A stretch of 29,766 nt of DNA. Origin: a virus. Location of the stretch: the IMG/VR virus record IMGVR_UViG_3300037963_002119, positions 1 through 29,766 of that record; one strand, given 5' to 3'. The notes beneath the pieces are model-generated. The model was given only the letters and a program-made list of their open reading frames with translations, ran no database searches and was not told the origin of the DNA. Each line of letters opens with the position of its first letter. Position 1 is the stretch's first letter. Shown piece by piece: positions 12,405 through 20,540 of the stretch. Position numbers and translations under genes: made by a program.

Positions 12405-13507
12405 TGGCAATCAGCGCCAAGCTTCAAAGAAACAATCGCAGTTCATCTAGAAGTGATCCATACTCACTAGAAGAGTGTGAGGAAGTTTATCAAGCTTTCA
12501 TGGCAAGTGATTCTGATGCGGCCAGCTTTGCCAGAGAGTTGGGTATAAGTGGCGGAAAGTTTCGATACATTCTTAGGCGAAGAAAAGAACTAATGGAGAA
12601 AATGAGTGACGATTTTCCGTTCGCCATAGAAAGAAAAGACATTGGTGAAGATATAGCTGATGTTGATGATATCATAGCTCGCAGAAGAAAAGAATTTAAG
12701 AGGCGAGACAAAGCCTCAAAGACAAATGCTCTAATACCCTGTAAGGTAAAAATTGACGGGCCAATCGGTATTCTTCACATGGGAGACAACCATGTCGATG
12801 ATCCCGGAACTAACATCAGCCTGTTAGAGGAGCACATTGATCTTATCAATTCTACGGAGGGCTTGTTCGGTGCTAATGTTGGCGATATGGCAAACCACTG
12901 GGTTGGACGGCTTGCTCGCTTACACGCCTATCAGTCAACTACTGAGGCAGAAACTTGGCGGTTGGTTGAATGGCTGATGACCAGCGTTGACTGGCTATAT
13001 ATTATTGGTGGAAACCATGACATGTGGGTTGGAAACGGTGATCCAATCCAATGGATGGTTAGGAACCAAATGGGTGTGTACAAATCACACGGCGCTAGAA
13101 TTGAGTTGCAGTTCCCTAATGGCAATTCTGTAATTGTTAATGCGCGTCATGATTGGCCCGGTCATTCTCAATACAATCCAGCGCACGGCCCTGCGAAGGC
13201 AATACAAAGAGGTGTAACAGACCACATTGTTATAGCTGGTCATAAACACATAACGGGATATCAAATTTTAAAGAACCCCTTGAGTGGTGTTATATCTCAC
13301 GCATTGAGAGTGGCGTCATACAAAATACATGATGACTATGCGACAGCATTGGGATTGCCCGATCAAAATATATCACCAGCAGTCTTAACGATTATTGATC
13401 CTGAGAAAAACCAAAATGATCCGGGCATGATCAATGTTTTTCACGATGTCGATAGTGGTGTAGAATTTTTAACATTCTTACGAAAAAAATATGCTAGTTT
13501 AAATTAG
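12404..13507 (+). CDS. Helix-turn-helix plus calcineurin-like metallophosphoesterase
   Basis: A 367-aa protein. Residues about 38-60 (DAASFARELGISGGKFRYIL) look like a helix-turn-helix. From residue 120 there is a full metallophosphoesterase set: MGDNH (126-130), NVGDM (158-162), GGNHD (202-206), ARHDWPG (247-253) and AGHKH (278-282), which bind two metal ions. It would hydrolyse phosphodiester or phosphomonoester bonds, possibly DNA ends during packaging, but the substrate is unknown. It is translationally coupled to the large terminase and sits between it and the portal, where standard phages have no such enzyme. Confidence 0.87.
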   Translation: MAISAKLQRNNRSSSRSDPYSLEECEEVYQAFMASDSDAASFARELGISGGKFRYILRRRKELMEKMSDDFPFAIERKDIGEDIADVDDIIARRRKEFKRRDKASKTNALIPCKVKIDGPIGILHMGDNHVDDPGTNISLLEEHIDLINSTEGLFGANVGDMANHWVGRLARLHAYQSTTEAETWRLVEWLMTSVDWLYIIGGNHDMWVGNGDPIQWMVRNQMGVYKSHGARIELQFPNGNSVIVNARHDWPGHSQYNPAHGPAKAIQRGVTDHIVIAGHKHITGYQILKNPLSGVISHALRVASYKIHDDYATALGLPDQNISPAVLTIIDPEKNQNDPGMINVFHDVDSGVEFLTFLRKKYASLN

Positions 13508-13530
13508 GTATCCTAGTGACAAGGCAGAGG

Positions 13531-13596
13531 ATGGGTACAAATCCTTATAGGGAGTTCTTATACGGGAATGTACCCAACCTCGGAAGGAAATACTGA
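13531..13596 (+). CDS. 21-aa micro-ORF coupled to the portal gene
   Basis: ATG at 13531 preceded by GGCAGAGG. The peptide contains NPYREFLYGNVPNLGRKY, unusually aromatic for chance, and its TGA overlaps the portal ATG (TGATG). A GTG at 13516 would add five residues. The same DNA contains an inverted repeat GGGTACA (13533-13539) / TGTACCC (13569-13575). It could be a tiny structural peptide, a leader that couples translation, or chance. Confidence 0.35.
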   Translation: MGTNPYREFLYGNVPNLGRKY

Positions 13597-16103
13597 TGGC
13601 TGTAGAAAAACGTCTTGAAGAGAGTGAAATAGAGTTGATGGACCCAGACGGTCCAGCGCAAGGGGTTGAGGTGGCTGTTGTAAACCCTGAGGCTGTTGCA
13701 ATCTCAACAGAAGACGGCGGCGTTGTTATTGATTTCAATCCTGAGGATAGCGTTTTGGCTCAAGATAGCCATGACGCAAACTTGGCAGAAATCATGGATG
13801 ACCAAGACCTACATGCTTTGGCATCAGAGCTTAGTTCTGATTTTGAGATGGATCAAAACTCACGTTCTGACTGGGCAGATGCCTATGTAAAGGGTTTGGA
13901 CTTGTTGGGCCTGAAGGCAGAAGACAGGACCACGCCTTGGCCGGGTGCCTGTGGTGTATACCATCCTATTTTGACAGAGGCGGTTGTTCGTTTTCAGTCA
14001 CAGGCCATCATGGAGGTGTTTCCTGCGTCTGGTCCCGTCAAAACCAAGGTTCTTGGTAAAATGTCAGACGACAAACAGGAACAGGCAACTCGCGTTCAAG
14101 ACTATATGAACTATCTTTTGACGGAAAAGATGACTGAATACCGTCCTGAGATGGAACAATTGTTGTTCAGTCTGCCTTTGGCCGGGTCTGCTTTCAAAAA
14201 AGTGTACTTTGATTCAAATATGGACCGAATTTGTACGACTTTTGTACCTGCTGAAGACTTTGTTGTGAGCTATGGAAGCTCTGATTTGCAGTCAGCAGAG
14301 CGATATACGCATATTATGCGTAAATCCTCTAATGAAATTAGAAAATTGCAGGTTGCTGGGCTGTATAAAGACGTAAAATTGGGTAACGCACCCAATTATG
14401 AGACCGATATTCAAGAAAAATACGACGAAATGGAAGGCGAGAGCCGATCTGGGGACAATGACAACCGTCATGTCGTCTTAGAGATGCATGTTGACCTTGA
14501 TTTAGAAGGATTTGAGGATAAAGACGAGAATGGGGAGCCTACAGAGATAGGATTGCCCTATGTTGTCACTATTCTGAAGTCAAATAACAAGGTTTTGTCT
14601 ATACGCCGCAACTGGTACGAGGACGATAAGTCTAAAATGAAGCGTATGCACTTCGTGCATTACCAGTATATGCCGGGTTTAGGGTTCTATGGGTTTGGTT
14701 TAATACATTTGATTGGTGGTATTGCAAAAAGCGCCACTTCAATCCTAAGGCAGCTAGTTGATGCTGGTACCCTGTCCAATCTTCCGGGTGGTCTGAAGTC
14801 TCGCGGTCTTCGCATTAAGGGTGATGACAGCCCGATCATGCCGGGTGAGTTTAGAGACGTTGATGTTCCCGGTGGTGCCATTAGAGACAACATTACGTTC
14901 CTGCCGTACAAAGAACCCAGCAATGTTCTGCATCAAATGCTTGGTGAGCTTGTTGAGGAAGGGCGTAGGTTTGCCTCTTTGACCGACCTCAAGCTTGCTG
15001 ACATGAAGCAAGACGCTCCTGTGGGTACAACTCTGGCTTTGATTGAACGGTCAATGAAGGTTATGACCGCAATACAGGCGCGATTACACGCCTCAATGAA
15101 GCGTGAGTTCGTATTGATCTCTGATCTGGTGCATGACTATGGCGCAGATACAGATTACGAGTATGAGGCAGAGGATGACGCCGTAAAAGCTGAGGACTTT
15201 GACAATCGTATTGATGTTATCCCGGTCAGCGATCCAAACTCATCTACAATGAGCCAGCGTATCATGCAGTATCAAGCTGCATTACAACTCGCTCAACAAG
15301 CTCCGCAAATGTACGACATGCCTGAACTGCACAGGCAGATGTTGGATGTTCTGGGTATTCGAGATGCGGATACAATTATTCCGCTTACCAAAGAGAAGAA
15401 ACCGCGTGATCCTGTGTCGGAAAACATGGATGTTCTGAATGGTAAGCCTCTCAAAGCGTTCTCGTATCAAGATCATGAAGCTCACATACAAGTACACATG
15501 AACGCGATACAAGACCCCAAGATAACCAATCTGGTAAGTCAAAGCCCAATGGCTGGCAACATACAAGCTGCTATGGCAGCACACATACAGGAGCATCTGG
15601 GCTTTTTATATAGACGCGAGATAGAGAAACAGATGGGGGTTGAGCTACCACCTGAGGGTGAACCTCTTCCTGAAGATGTTGAAGTTAAACTGTCTCGCCT
15701 TGTCGCAGAAGCTTCTGACAGGCTGTTCCGTAAGGATGTGATGGAGGAGCAGCAGAAGAAGGCGATGGAGAAAGCGCAAGACCCTGTCATACAAATGCAG
15801 CAGCAAGAGCTTCAGCTTGAAGCAGCAGACCTTGAGCGTAAGGCCCAGACTGATACTGCGCGGATGATCAAGGACTTGAAGGAAGCTCAAATGCGTCAGG
15901 AGACTGAACTTCTTAGGATTAAATCTCAAGAGCGTATGGAAGGCGCTAGGTTGGGTGTCGAGATAGCTAAAGACGCATTAGAGGCTGAACAGAAGAAAGA
16001 AGATGTTCAGCGTAGGGGCGTTATGGACACTGCAAAGATATTATCAGATGTTGGAAAAAGCTTGATGAACCCCAATAATGGTAATAGAAATAATTCAGGT
16101 TAA
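13596..16103 (+). CDS. Portal protein, long P22-like type
   Basis: An 835-aa portal. Typical segments are WADAYVKGLDLLGLK and TPWPGACGVYHPILTEAVVR (about residues 88-130), MEVFPASGPVKT, and LPLAGSAFKKVYFD, as in portals of marine podoviruses and P22 relatives. The portal forms the dodecameric ring at one capsid vertex through which DNA enters and leaves. The first 60 residues are acidic. The last about 130 are Gln/Glu/Lys-rich and helical, fitting a P22-style barrel, and the protein is longer than the 725 residues of P22 portal. GGAAGG lies 9 nt before the ATG. Final codons GGT TAA fall in palindrome copy 9. Confidence 0.92.
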   Translation: MAVEKRLEESEIELMDPDGPAQGVEVAVVNPEAVAISTEDGGVVIDFNPEDSVLAQDSHDANLAEIMDDQDLHALASELSSDFEMDQNSRSDWADAYVKGLDLLGLKAEDRTTPWPGACGVYHPILTEAVVRFQSQAIMEVFPASGPVKTKVLGKMSDDKQEQATRVQDYMNYLLTEKMTEYRPEMEQLLFSLPLAGSAFKKVYFDSNMDRICTTFVPAEDFVVSYGSSDLQSAERYTHIMRKSSNEIRKLQVAGLYKDVKLGNAPNYETDIQEKYDEMEGESRSGDNDNRHVVLEMHVDLDLEGFEDKDENGEPTEIGLPYVVTILKSNNKVLSIRRNWYEDDKSKMKRMHFVHYQYMPGLGFYGFGLIHLIGGIAKSATSILRQLVDAGTLSNLPGGLKSRGLRIKGDDSPIMPGEFRDVDVPGGAIRDNITFLPYKEPSNVLHQMLGELVEEGRRFASLTDLKLADMKQDAPVGTTLALIERSMKVMTAIQARLHASMKREFVLISDLVHDYGADTDYEYEAEDDAVKAEDFDNRIDVIPVSDPNSSTMSQRIMQYQAALQLAQQAPQMYDMPELHRQMLDVLGIRDADTIIPLTKEKKPRDPVSENMDVLNGKPLKAFSYQDHEAHIQVHMNAIQDPKITNLVSQSPMAGNIQAAMAAHIQEHLGFLYRREIEKQMGVELPPEGEPLPEDVEVKLSRLVAEASDRLFRKDVMEEQQKKAMEKAQDPVIQMQQQELQLEAADLERKAQTDTARMIKDLKEAQMRQETELLRIKSQERMEGARLGVEIAKDALEAEQKKEDVQRRGVMDTAKILSDVGKSLMNPNNGNRNNSG

Positions 16104-16113
16104 AAATAACCTG
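16096..16113. repeat. Palindrome family copy 9
   Basis: CAGGTTAAAAATAACCTG; contains the portal stop codon and lies 10 bp upstream of the next start. Confidence 0.82.
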
Positions 16114-16123
16114 AAGGTGATAT

Positions 16124-16330
16124 GTGCCTATAACGGAAAACGTCTATGAGGTATTCCAAAAGAACCTCAGGACGTACATGAATGAGAAGGCTGACTTCTT
16201 GGCTACTGGTGGTGCGAGTAGCTTTGAAGAGTATAACAAGGCTGTTGGAGTAATTCAGGGCCTTGCATTGGCCGAAAGAGAGCTTATCGATCTCTTTGAG
16301 GCTTTGCGTAAAGGAGAAGAGGATGACTGA
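16124..16330 (+). CDS. Hypothetical 68-aa helical protein after portal
   Basis: GTG start with GAAGGTGA upstream. Residues form two amphipathic helices (VYEVFQKNLRTYMNEKADFL and NKAVGVIQGLALAERELIDL) joined by an ATGGASSFEEY turn. Similar small proteins follow the portal gene in other marine phages (from memory), without known function. The end overlaps the GroES-like start by 8 bases. Confidence 0.7.
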   Translation: MPITENVYEVFQKNLRTYMNEKADFLATGGASSFEEYNKAVGVIQGLALAERELIDLFEALRKGEEDD

Positions 16331-16697
16331 AGAAAATGTTATCCCATTGGATGATGCTAGGAAGGCAAAGGCTCTTCCTGATCCAGTGGGCTATAAATTG
16401 CTAATAGCAATTCCCCCAAAAGAAGAGAAAACAGAAGGTGGCATCTTGCTGCCAGAAGATACTCGTCGCAGAGAGGAAGCGGCTAGTATTACGGGAATGA
16501 TTTTAAAAATTGGGCCTGATGCTTACACAGATCAGGAGCGGTTCCCCGGCGGCGCTTGGTGTAAAGAGGGAGACTGGATTGTTATGCGATCTTATACTGG
16601 CACTAGAATAGAGGTGCATGGTCAAGAGTTTCGCATCATCAATGATGATTCCGTAGAGGCAATAGTGGAAGACCCACGGGGGATTAAAAGGGTATGA
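16323..16697 (+). CDS. Phage-encoded GroES-like co-chaperonin
   Basis: A 124-aa Cpn10-family protein starting MTEENVIPLDDARKAKALPD. It has PVGYKLLIAIPP, the mobile-loop-type segment EKTEGGILLPED, then GMILKIGPDAYTD, WCKEGDWIVMRSYTG and EFRIINDDSVEAIV, in the order of the GroES fold. In phage T4, Gp31 replaces host GroES so that the coat protein can fold in GroEL. A matching role for the coat protein encoded 2 kb downstream is a fair inference. The frame extends upstream, but the ATG at 16323 has AAAGGAG at good distance. The stop overlaps the scaffold ATG. Confidence 0.88.
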   Translation: MTEENVIPLDDARKAKALPDPVGYKLLIAIPPKEEKTEGGILLPEDTRRREEAASITGMILKIGPDAYTDQERFPGGAWCKEGDWIVMRSYTGTRIEVHGQEFRIINDDSVEAIVEDPRGIKRV

Positions 16698-17659
16698 TTG
16701 AAGAGGGTGCAGTCCAAGAAGCGGAAGATGCGGTAGAAGAGGAAGATGTTCCTGACCCGGATGCTTTCGAGGTAAGTATTGTAGATGATACGCCAGAAGA
16801 AGATCGTGGTAGAGCTAAACAGGCTGATGACGCTGATGATGCTGAAGGCGAAGATGAAGATTTGGATGAAACGCAATTCAGCAAGCGTATCCAAAAAAGG
16901 ATCAACAAACTTCGGTATGATTACAACGAAGAGCGTAGAGAGAAAGAACGCTTTCAAAGAGAAAACACTGAAGCTGTAAACTATGCTCAGTCAATACAAA
17001 GTCAAAACGAAGATTTGCGTAATCAATCGGCTGAGTTAAGACGTCTTCTGTATGATCAGGTAGCTGCTAAGACTGATACGGAGATTGAGTCTGTAAAACG
17101 CCGCTACAAAGAAGCATATGAAAATGGCGATACAGATTCGGTTGTTAGCGCTCAAGAGGATTTGAGCCGTCTGTATGCAGAAAAGACAAGGTTCTCTGTT
17201 GAAAGCGATAGTTTTGAACAACAAGCTGTCCCCCAGCAGCAAGCGGTACAGCAACAACAACCAAACATACCACCACCCGATCCCATGGCAGTTGATTGGT
17301 TGAAAAGAAACGCTTGGTTTCAGCAGCCGGGTTATGAAGAGATGACTGGGTATGCTGTAGGTCTACACGAAAAACTTGTAAAACAAGGGGTAGACCCAAG
17401 AAACAATCCAAGCTATTATGAGAATATAGATACTGCATTACAAAAGCAGTTTTCTGAATTCTTCGGAGAAGGCCAAGAACAAGCTAGTGAGGCTCCGACT
17501 TCCCGAAGAACCCCGGTGGTAGCACCGTCCAAAAGGGGGACGGGGCGTACACCGCGCAAAGTGGAGTTGACTAGCACTCAGGTTTCTCTCGCCAAGAAAC
17601 TTGGGTTATCGCCTCAACAGTACGCGGCACAGCTTGTGAAGGAGATGAGTAATGGCTGA
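16694..17659 (+). CDS. Scaffold-like capsid assembly protein
   Basis: A 321-aa protein with a very acidic N-terminus (about residues 1-60), a coiled-coil middle (RIQKRINKLRYDYNEERREK and following, about 65-125), a Gln/Pro-rich linker (about 178-200) and a basic C-terminal helix-turn-helix-like end (SRRTPVVAPSKRGTGRTPRK). This acidic/coiled-coil/basic layout and its place between portal and coat fit a P22-type internal scaffold, whose basic C-terminus binds coat protein. Function is assigned by position and composition, not a specific motif. Confidence 0.75.
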   Translation: MIEEGAVQEAEDAVEEEDVPDPDAFEVSIVDDTPEEDRGRAKQADDADDAEGEDEDLDETQFSKRIQKRINKLRYDYNEERREKERFQRENTEAVNYAQSIQSQNEDLRNQSAELRRLLYDQVAAKTDTEIESVKRRYKEAYENGDTDSVVSAQEDLSRLYAEKTRFSVESDSFEQQAVPQQQAVQQQQPNIPPPDPMAVDWLKRNAWFQQPGYEEMTGYAVGLHEKLVKQGVDPRNNPSYYENIDTALQKQFSEFFGEGQEQASEAPTSRRTPVVAPSKRGTGRTPRKVELTSTQVSLAKKLGLSPQQYAAQLVKEMSNG

Positions 17660-18122
17660 CGTAAGAGGATCAGAGCGCAAACCGAGACAGACGGATACCC
17701 GTGAGCAACAGGTGCGTACAAAAGCATGGGAACCGCCGCAAGTTCTTCCTGATCCAACCCCGCAAGATGGTTATGTCTTTCGGTGGATTAGGACTTCTAC
17801 TCTTGGTAACGCAGACAATGTGAATGCATCCAAGCGTTTCCGGGAAGGATGGGAGCCTGTAAGGGCTGAGGATCATCCAGAGTTGATGCTTCAATCTGAC
17901 CACGGTACGAAGTGGGAAGGGAACATCGAAGTTGGAGGTCTTCTTCTTTGTAAGACTACCATCGAAAATGTAGAGGCGCGTAACGAATATTATGCGAACG
18001 CAGCGGCTAGGCAGGTTGAGTCTGTTGATAATAACTTCATGCGGGAGAGTGATCCGCGAATGCCTAAGCTGAATGAATCCACAACTAGGGTTCAATTTGG
18101 TAGTGGTGTGAAGCCGGGTTAA
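17652..18122 (+). CDS. Hypothetical 156-aa head-region protein
   Basis: Starts MADVRGSERKPRQTDTREQQ, overlapping the scaffold end by 8 bases. Contains GYVFRWIRTSTLGNADNVNA and a WEGNIEVGGLLLCKTTIENV segment, a pattern recurring in marine podovirus structural clusters (from memory). No domain assigned. Its stop codon is part of the stem that hides the next gene's ribosome binding site. Confidence 0.72.
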   Translation: MADVRGSERKPRQTDTREQQVRTKAWEPPQVLPDPTPQDGYVFRWIRTSTLGNADNVNASKRFREGWEPVRAEDHPELMLQSDHGTKWEGNIEVGGLLLCKTTIENVEARNEYYANAAARQVESVDNNFMRESDPRMPKLNESTTRVQFGSGVKPG

Positions 18123-18159
18123 TCTCCTTGGTTTAAACTTTGTCCTTGGAAGGAGATTA
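18120..18159 (+). promoter_or_regulatory. Hairpin that buries the ribosome binding site of the next gene
   Basis: TAATCTCCTT (18120-18129) is the exact complement of AAGGAGATTA (18150-18159), a 10-bp stem over a 20-nt loop. The right arm is the Shine-Dalgarno sequence of the gene at 18164 and the left arm includes the stop codon (TAA) of the 156-aa gene. Ribosomes finishing the upstream gene would open it, a classic translational coupling layout. It has no T-run and is not a terminator. Confidence 0.65.
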
Positions 18160-18163
18160 GGCA

Positions 18164-18769
18164 ATGGCAACGACTGCTGCGCCTTATGGTTTCCGTCCTG
18201 TTGGTCTTCTTGGCGGCGGAACTTGGTCTGATGCAATTCGTCACATTAAGATTGCCAACGATTACGGAACAGCCATTTTTTATGGGGATGTCGTAAAAAT
18301 CGTTAACACGGGTACCATTGAAAAAGATACTGGTACCACAACGATGACGCCCTGTGGAATTTTTGTTGGGTGTAAATACACCGATCCAAACACTAACCAG
18401 TTAACCTTTAACCAAACGTATCCCGCTTCTACGGCAGCGGATGATATTATGGCTTATGTTGTGGATGACCCGAATGTGGTTTTCCAAGCTCAGGGCGATG
18501 CCTCTTTGGCTCAAACCGCTCTTGGCAACAACGTGGCTGTGGTTCAAACGGCTGGTTCTACGACAATCGGAACGAGTAAGAATGCTATCGATGCGAGTAC
18601 AATCGCTACCACGAAAACTCTTCCGGTTCGTATCATTGATTTCGTAGATGGTCCGAACTCTTCGGTTGGTGACAGCTTCACTGATGTCATCTGTAAGTTC
18701 AACTCTGGTGGTGACGCGACTGGTGACAGTTGTGCTTCTCACCAATATCAAGATACCACTGGTATCTAG
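18164..18769 (+). CDS. Structural protein, probable head decoration or minor capsid
   Basis: A 201-aa protein starting MATTAAPYGFRPVGLLGGGT, rich in Thr, Ala, Asp and Gly and mostly beta, with no membrane segment. Proteins beginning APYGFRPVG and located just before the coat gene are frequent in marine phages. Position and composition suggest a decoration or capsid-stabilising protein. Expression is probably controlled by the hairpin before it. Confidence 0.68.
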   Translation: MATTAAPYGFRPVGLLGGGTWSDAIRHIKIANDYGTAIFYGDVVKIVNTGTIEKDTGTTTMTPCGIFVGCKYTDPNTNQLTFNQTYPASTAADDIMAYVVDDPNVVFQAQGDASLAQTALGNNVAVVQTAGSTTIGTSKNAIDASTIATTKTLPVRIIDFVDGPNSSVGDSFTDVICKFNSGGDATGDSCASHQYQDTTGI

Positions 18770-18781
18770 GAGGTCTGAGCA

Positions 18782-19690
18782 ATGGCTATCTCAAGAGCAC
18801 AAATGCTTAAAGAACTCCTGCCGGGGTTGAATGCCCTCTTCGGTCTGGAGTACGAAAAGTACGAAGACGAACATACCATGATTTATGAGTCAGAATCTTC
18901 GGAGCGTAGCTTTGAAGAGGAAGTGGCTCTTTCAGGGTTCGACGCCGCGCCTGTCAAGAACGAAGGTGCGTCGATTTCGTATGATGTCGCGCAGGAATCT
19001 TTCACTGCTCGTTATAACCATGAAACGGTTGCGATGGGTTTCGCGATCACAGAAGAAGCTATGGAGGATAACCTCTATGACTCTCTCAGTGCTCGTTATA
19101 CGAAAGCTCTCGCCCGTGCGATGGCTTATACGAAGCAGGTGAAAGCTGCCACGCCTTTGAACAACGGCTTTGACACTTTCCAATCTGGTGATGGTGTTAC
19201 GTTGTTTAGCACTGCCCACCCGTTGGTCAGTGGCGGCACTAACTCAAACCGTCCTGCCACGGCGTCTGATTTGAATGAAACCTCTCTTGAGGCTTCTGTT
19301 ATTCAAATCTCAAAGTGGACGGATCAACGTGGCCTTCTGATTGCGGCTCGTCCCCGCAAATTGATTGTCCCACCGGACTTGATGTTCGTTGCAACTCGAA
19401 TTCTCGAATCCGAGCTTCGGGTTGGAACCGCTGACAATGATGTCAACGCCATCATGACCAATGGTACGATCCCTGAAGGTTACGCGGTCAATCATTATTT
19501 CACGGACACAAATGCTTGGTTCATTTGCACTGATGTGCCGAATGGCATGAAGCATTTTGAACGTGCTCCGATGACGACTGCGATGGACGGTGACTTCCAA
19601 ACGGGTAACGTGCGCTACAAAGCGCGTGAGCGTTATTCATTCGGTGTTTCTGATCCCCTTGGAATCTTCGGTTCCCCCGGAGCTTCCTAA
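18782..19690 (+). CDS. Major capsid protein, Mu gpT-like / HK97 fold
   Basis: A 302-aa coat protein starting MAISRAQMLKELLPGLNALF. Typical pieces are ESSERSFEEEVALSGF (E-loop region), ATPLNNGFDTF, PRKLIVPPDLMFVATRILES (about residues 196-215) and GYAVNHYFTDTNAWFICTDV, as in Mu-type gpT major head subunits. It forms the icosahedral shell. AGGAGG precedes the ATG. A strong intrinsic terminator follows the stop. Confidence 0.88.
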   Translation: MAISRAQMLKELLPGLNALFGLEYEKYEDEHTMIYESESSERSFEEEVALSGFDAAPVKNEGASISYDVAQESFTARYNHETVAMGFAITEEAMEDNLYDSLSARYTKALARAMAYTKQVKAATPLNNGFDTFQSGDGVTLFSTAHPLVSGGTNSNRPATASDLNETSLEASVIQISKWTDQRGLLIAARPRKLIVPPDLMFVATRILESELRVGTADNDVNAIMTNGTIPEGYAVNHYFTDTNAWFICTDVPNGMKHFERAPMTTAMDGDFQTGNVRYKARERYSFGVSDPLGIFGSPGAS

Positions 19691-19697
19691 TCCCAAT

Positions 19698-19734
19698 GAG
19701 GGGGAGACCTTGCGGGGTTTCCCCCTCTTTTCTT
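19698..19734 (+). terminator. Strong intrinsic terminator after the coat gene
   Basis: GAGGGGGAGACC (19698-19709), 6-nt loop, GGTTTCCCCCTC (19716-19727): a 12-bp stem with one G-T pair, followed by TTTTCTT. It should cut most transcripts just after the coat gene, leaving less message for the tail genes. Confidence 0.88.
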
Positions 19735-19748
19735 TAATTGTCGTAATG

Positions 19749-19760
19749 GCGCATATGCGC
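19749..19760. promoter_or_regulatory. Perfect 12-bp palindrome GCGCATATGCGC
   Basis: Lies between the coat terminator and the next gene, 21 bp before its ATG. It might be an operator or an RNA hairpin. No clear promoter was found beside it, although a restart of transcription here would be expected. Confidence 0.35.
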
Positions 19761-19781
19761 TGGTTCTAAGGAGGAACTGTT

Positions 19782-20492
19782 ATGGCAACCACGCACTTTA
19801 CAAACGGTGTTTCCAACCAAACTGTTGGCAATCCGCTTTACGATTATCCCTATCTTGATCCGTTCAAATACTATTCGTATGTGAACGATTTTTTCACTTA
19901 TCACGCTGATGAGTGGACGATCACGACCACCGAGGGTGGCTCTGGTAATGCATCTGAGGCCCTAACGTCTGTTGCTGGTGGCGCTCTGCTTGTCACCAAC
20001 GATGATGCTGATAATGACGCAGACTTCTTCAACCTTAAAGGTGAGAGCTTTAAATACGTCTCCACAAAAAGGATGTTCTTTAAGGCTCGTTTTAAGGTTA
20101 GCGATGCAACGCAGTCTGACGTTGTGATTGGTCTTCAGATCACTGATACCACACCGCTTGATGTCACTGATGGAATTTTCTTCCAGAAAGATGACGGCGA
20201 TACCAACATCGATTTCCATATCGAAAAGAATAATTCGGCAACTTCAAATTCTGCTGTGGGTACGCTTGCGGACGACACCTTTATCACGGTTGCGTTTGCC
20301 TATGATCCCAATGGCAACAGTGGTTCTGGGTCTTTCAGTGTATTCATTGACGACTCAAAGGTAGCCGAGCAGTCAACGCTTACCAATGTGCCTGATGACG
20401 AAGAGCTTACGGTTTCTTTCGGCATTCAAAATGGCGCTGCGGCAGCTAAAACGATGACGCTTGATTACATCATTGCTGCGGTTGAACGGTAA
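19782..20492 (+). CDS. Lectin-like / jelly-roll structural protein
   Basis: A 236-aa protein, Asp- and Thr-rich, with segments FKYVSTKRMFFKARFKVSDA, ITVAFAYDPNGNSGSGSFSV and KTMTLDYIIAAVER. This is the strand pattern of concanavalin-like beta sandwiches, seen in capsid decoration and adhesion proteins of marine phages. It may sit on the outer capsid and bind sugars; no binding site is identified. AGGAGG lies 8 nt before ATG. Confidence 0.65.
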   Translation: MATTHFTNGVSNQTVGNPLYDYPYLDPFKYYSYVNDFFTYHADEWTITTTEGGSGNASEALTSVAGGALLVTNDDADNDADFFNLKGESFKYVSTKRMFFKARFKVSDATQSDVVIGLQITDTTPLDVTDGIFFQKDDGDTNIDFHIEKNNSATSNSAVGTLADDTFITVAFAYDPNGNSGSGSFSVFIDDSKVAEQSTLTNVPDDEELTVSFGIQNGAAAAKTMTLDYIIAAVER

Positions 20493-20502
20493 TTTAAGGT
20501 TT

Positions 20503-20522
20503 GAGAGGGGTTCGCCCCTCTC
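20503..20522 (+). terminator. TTCG tetraloop hairpin
   Basis: GAGAGGGG-TTCG-CCCCTCTC (20503-20522), with outer arms AAGGT/ACCTT giving a longer imperfect stem. The tail is only CTTTA, so termination is probably partial. It lies just before the ribosome binding site of the next gene (AGGAGA). Confidence 0.6.
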
Positions 20523-20540
20523 CACCTTTAGGAGATTGAT

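Noticed and set aside
13525-13575. tRNA-like sequence before the portal
   Set aside because: A T-arm-like AGGAT/ATCCT stem has an 8-nt loop without TTC, and no acceptor or anticodon arm can be built.
17670-18236. Minus-strand frame of 188 codons in the head region
   Set aside because: Lies opposite two plus-strand genes with good starts and overlaps; no supporting signal.
18395-18416. Possible further palindrome copy (TTAACC twice)
   Set aside because: The two half-sites are in the same direction, inside a coding sequence, and do not form the palindrome.
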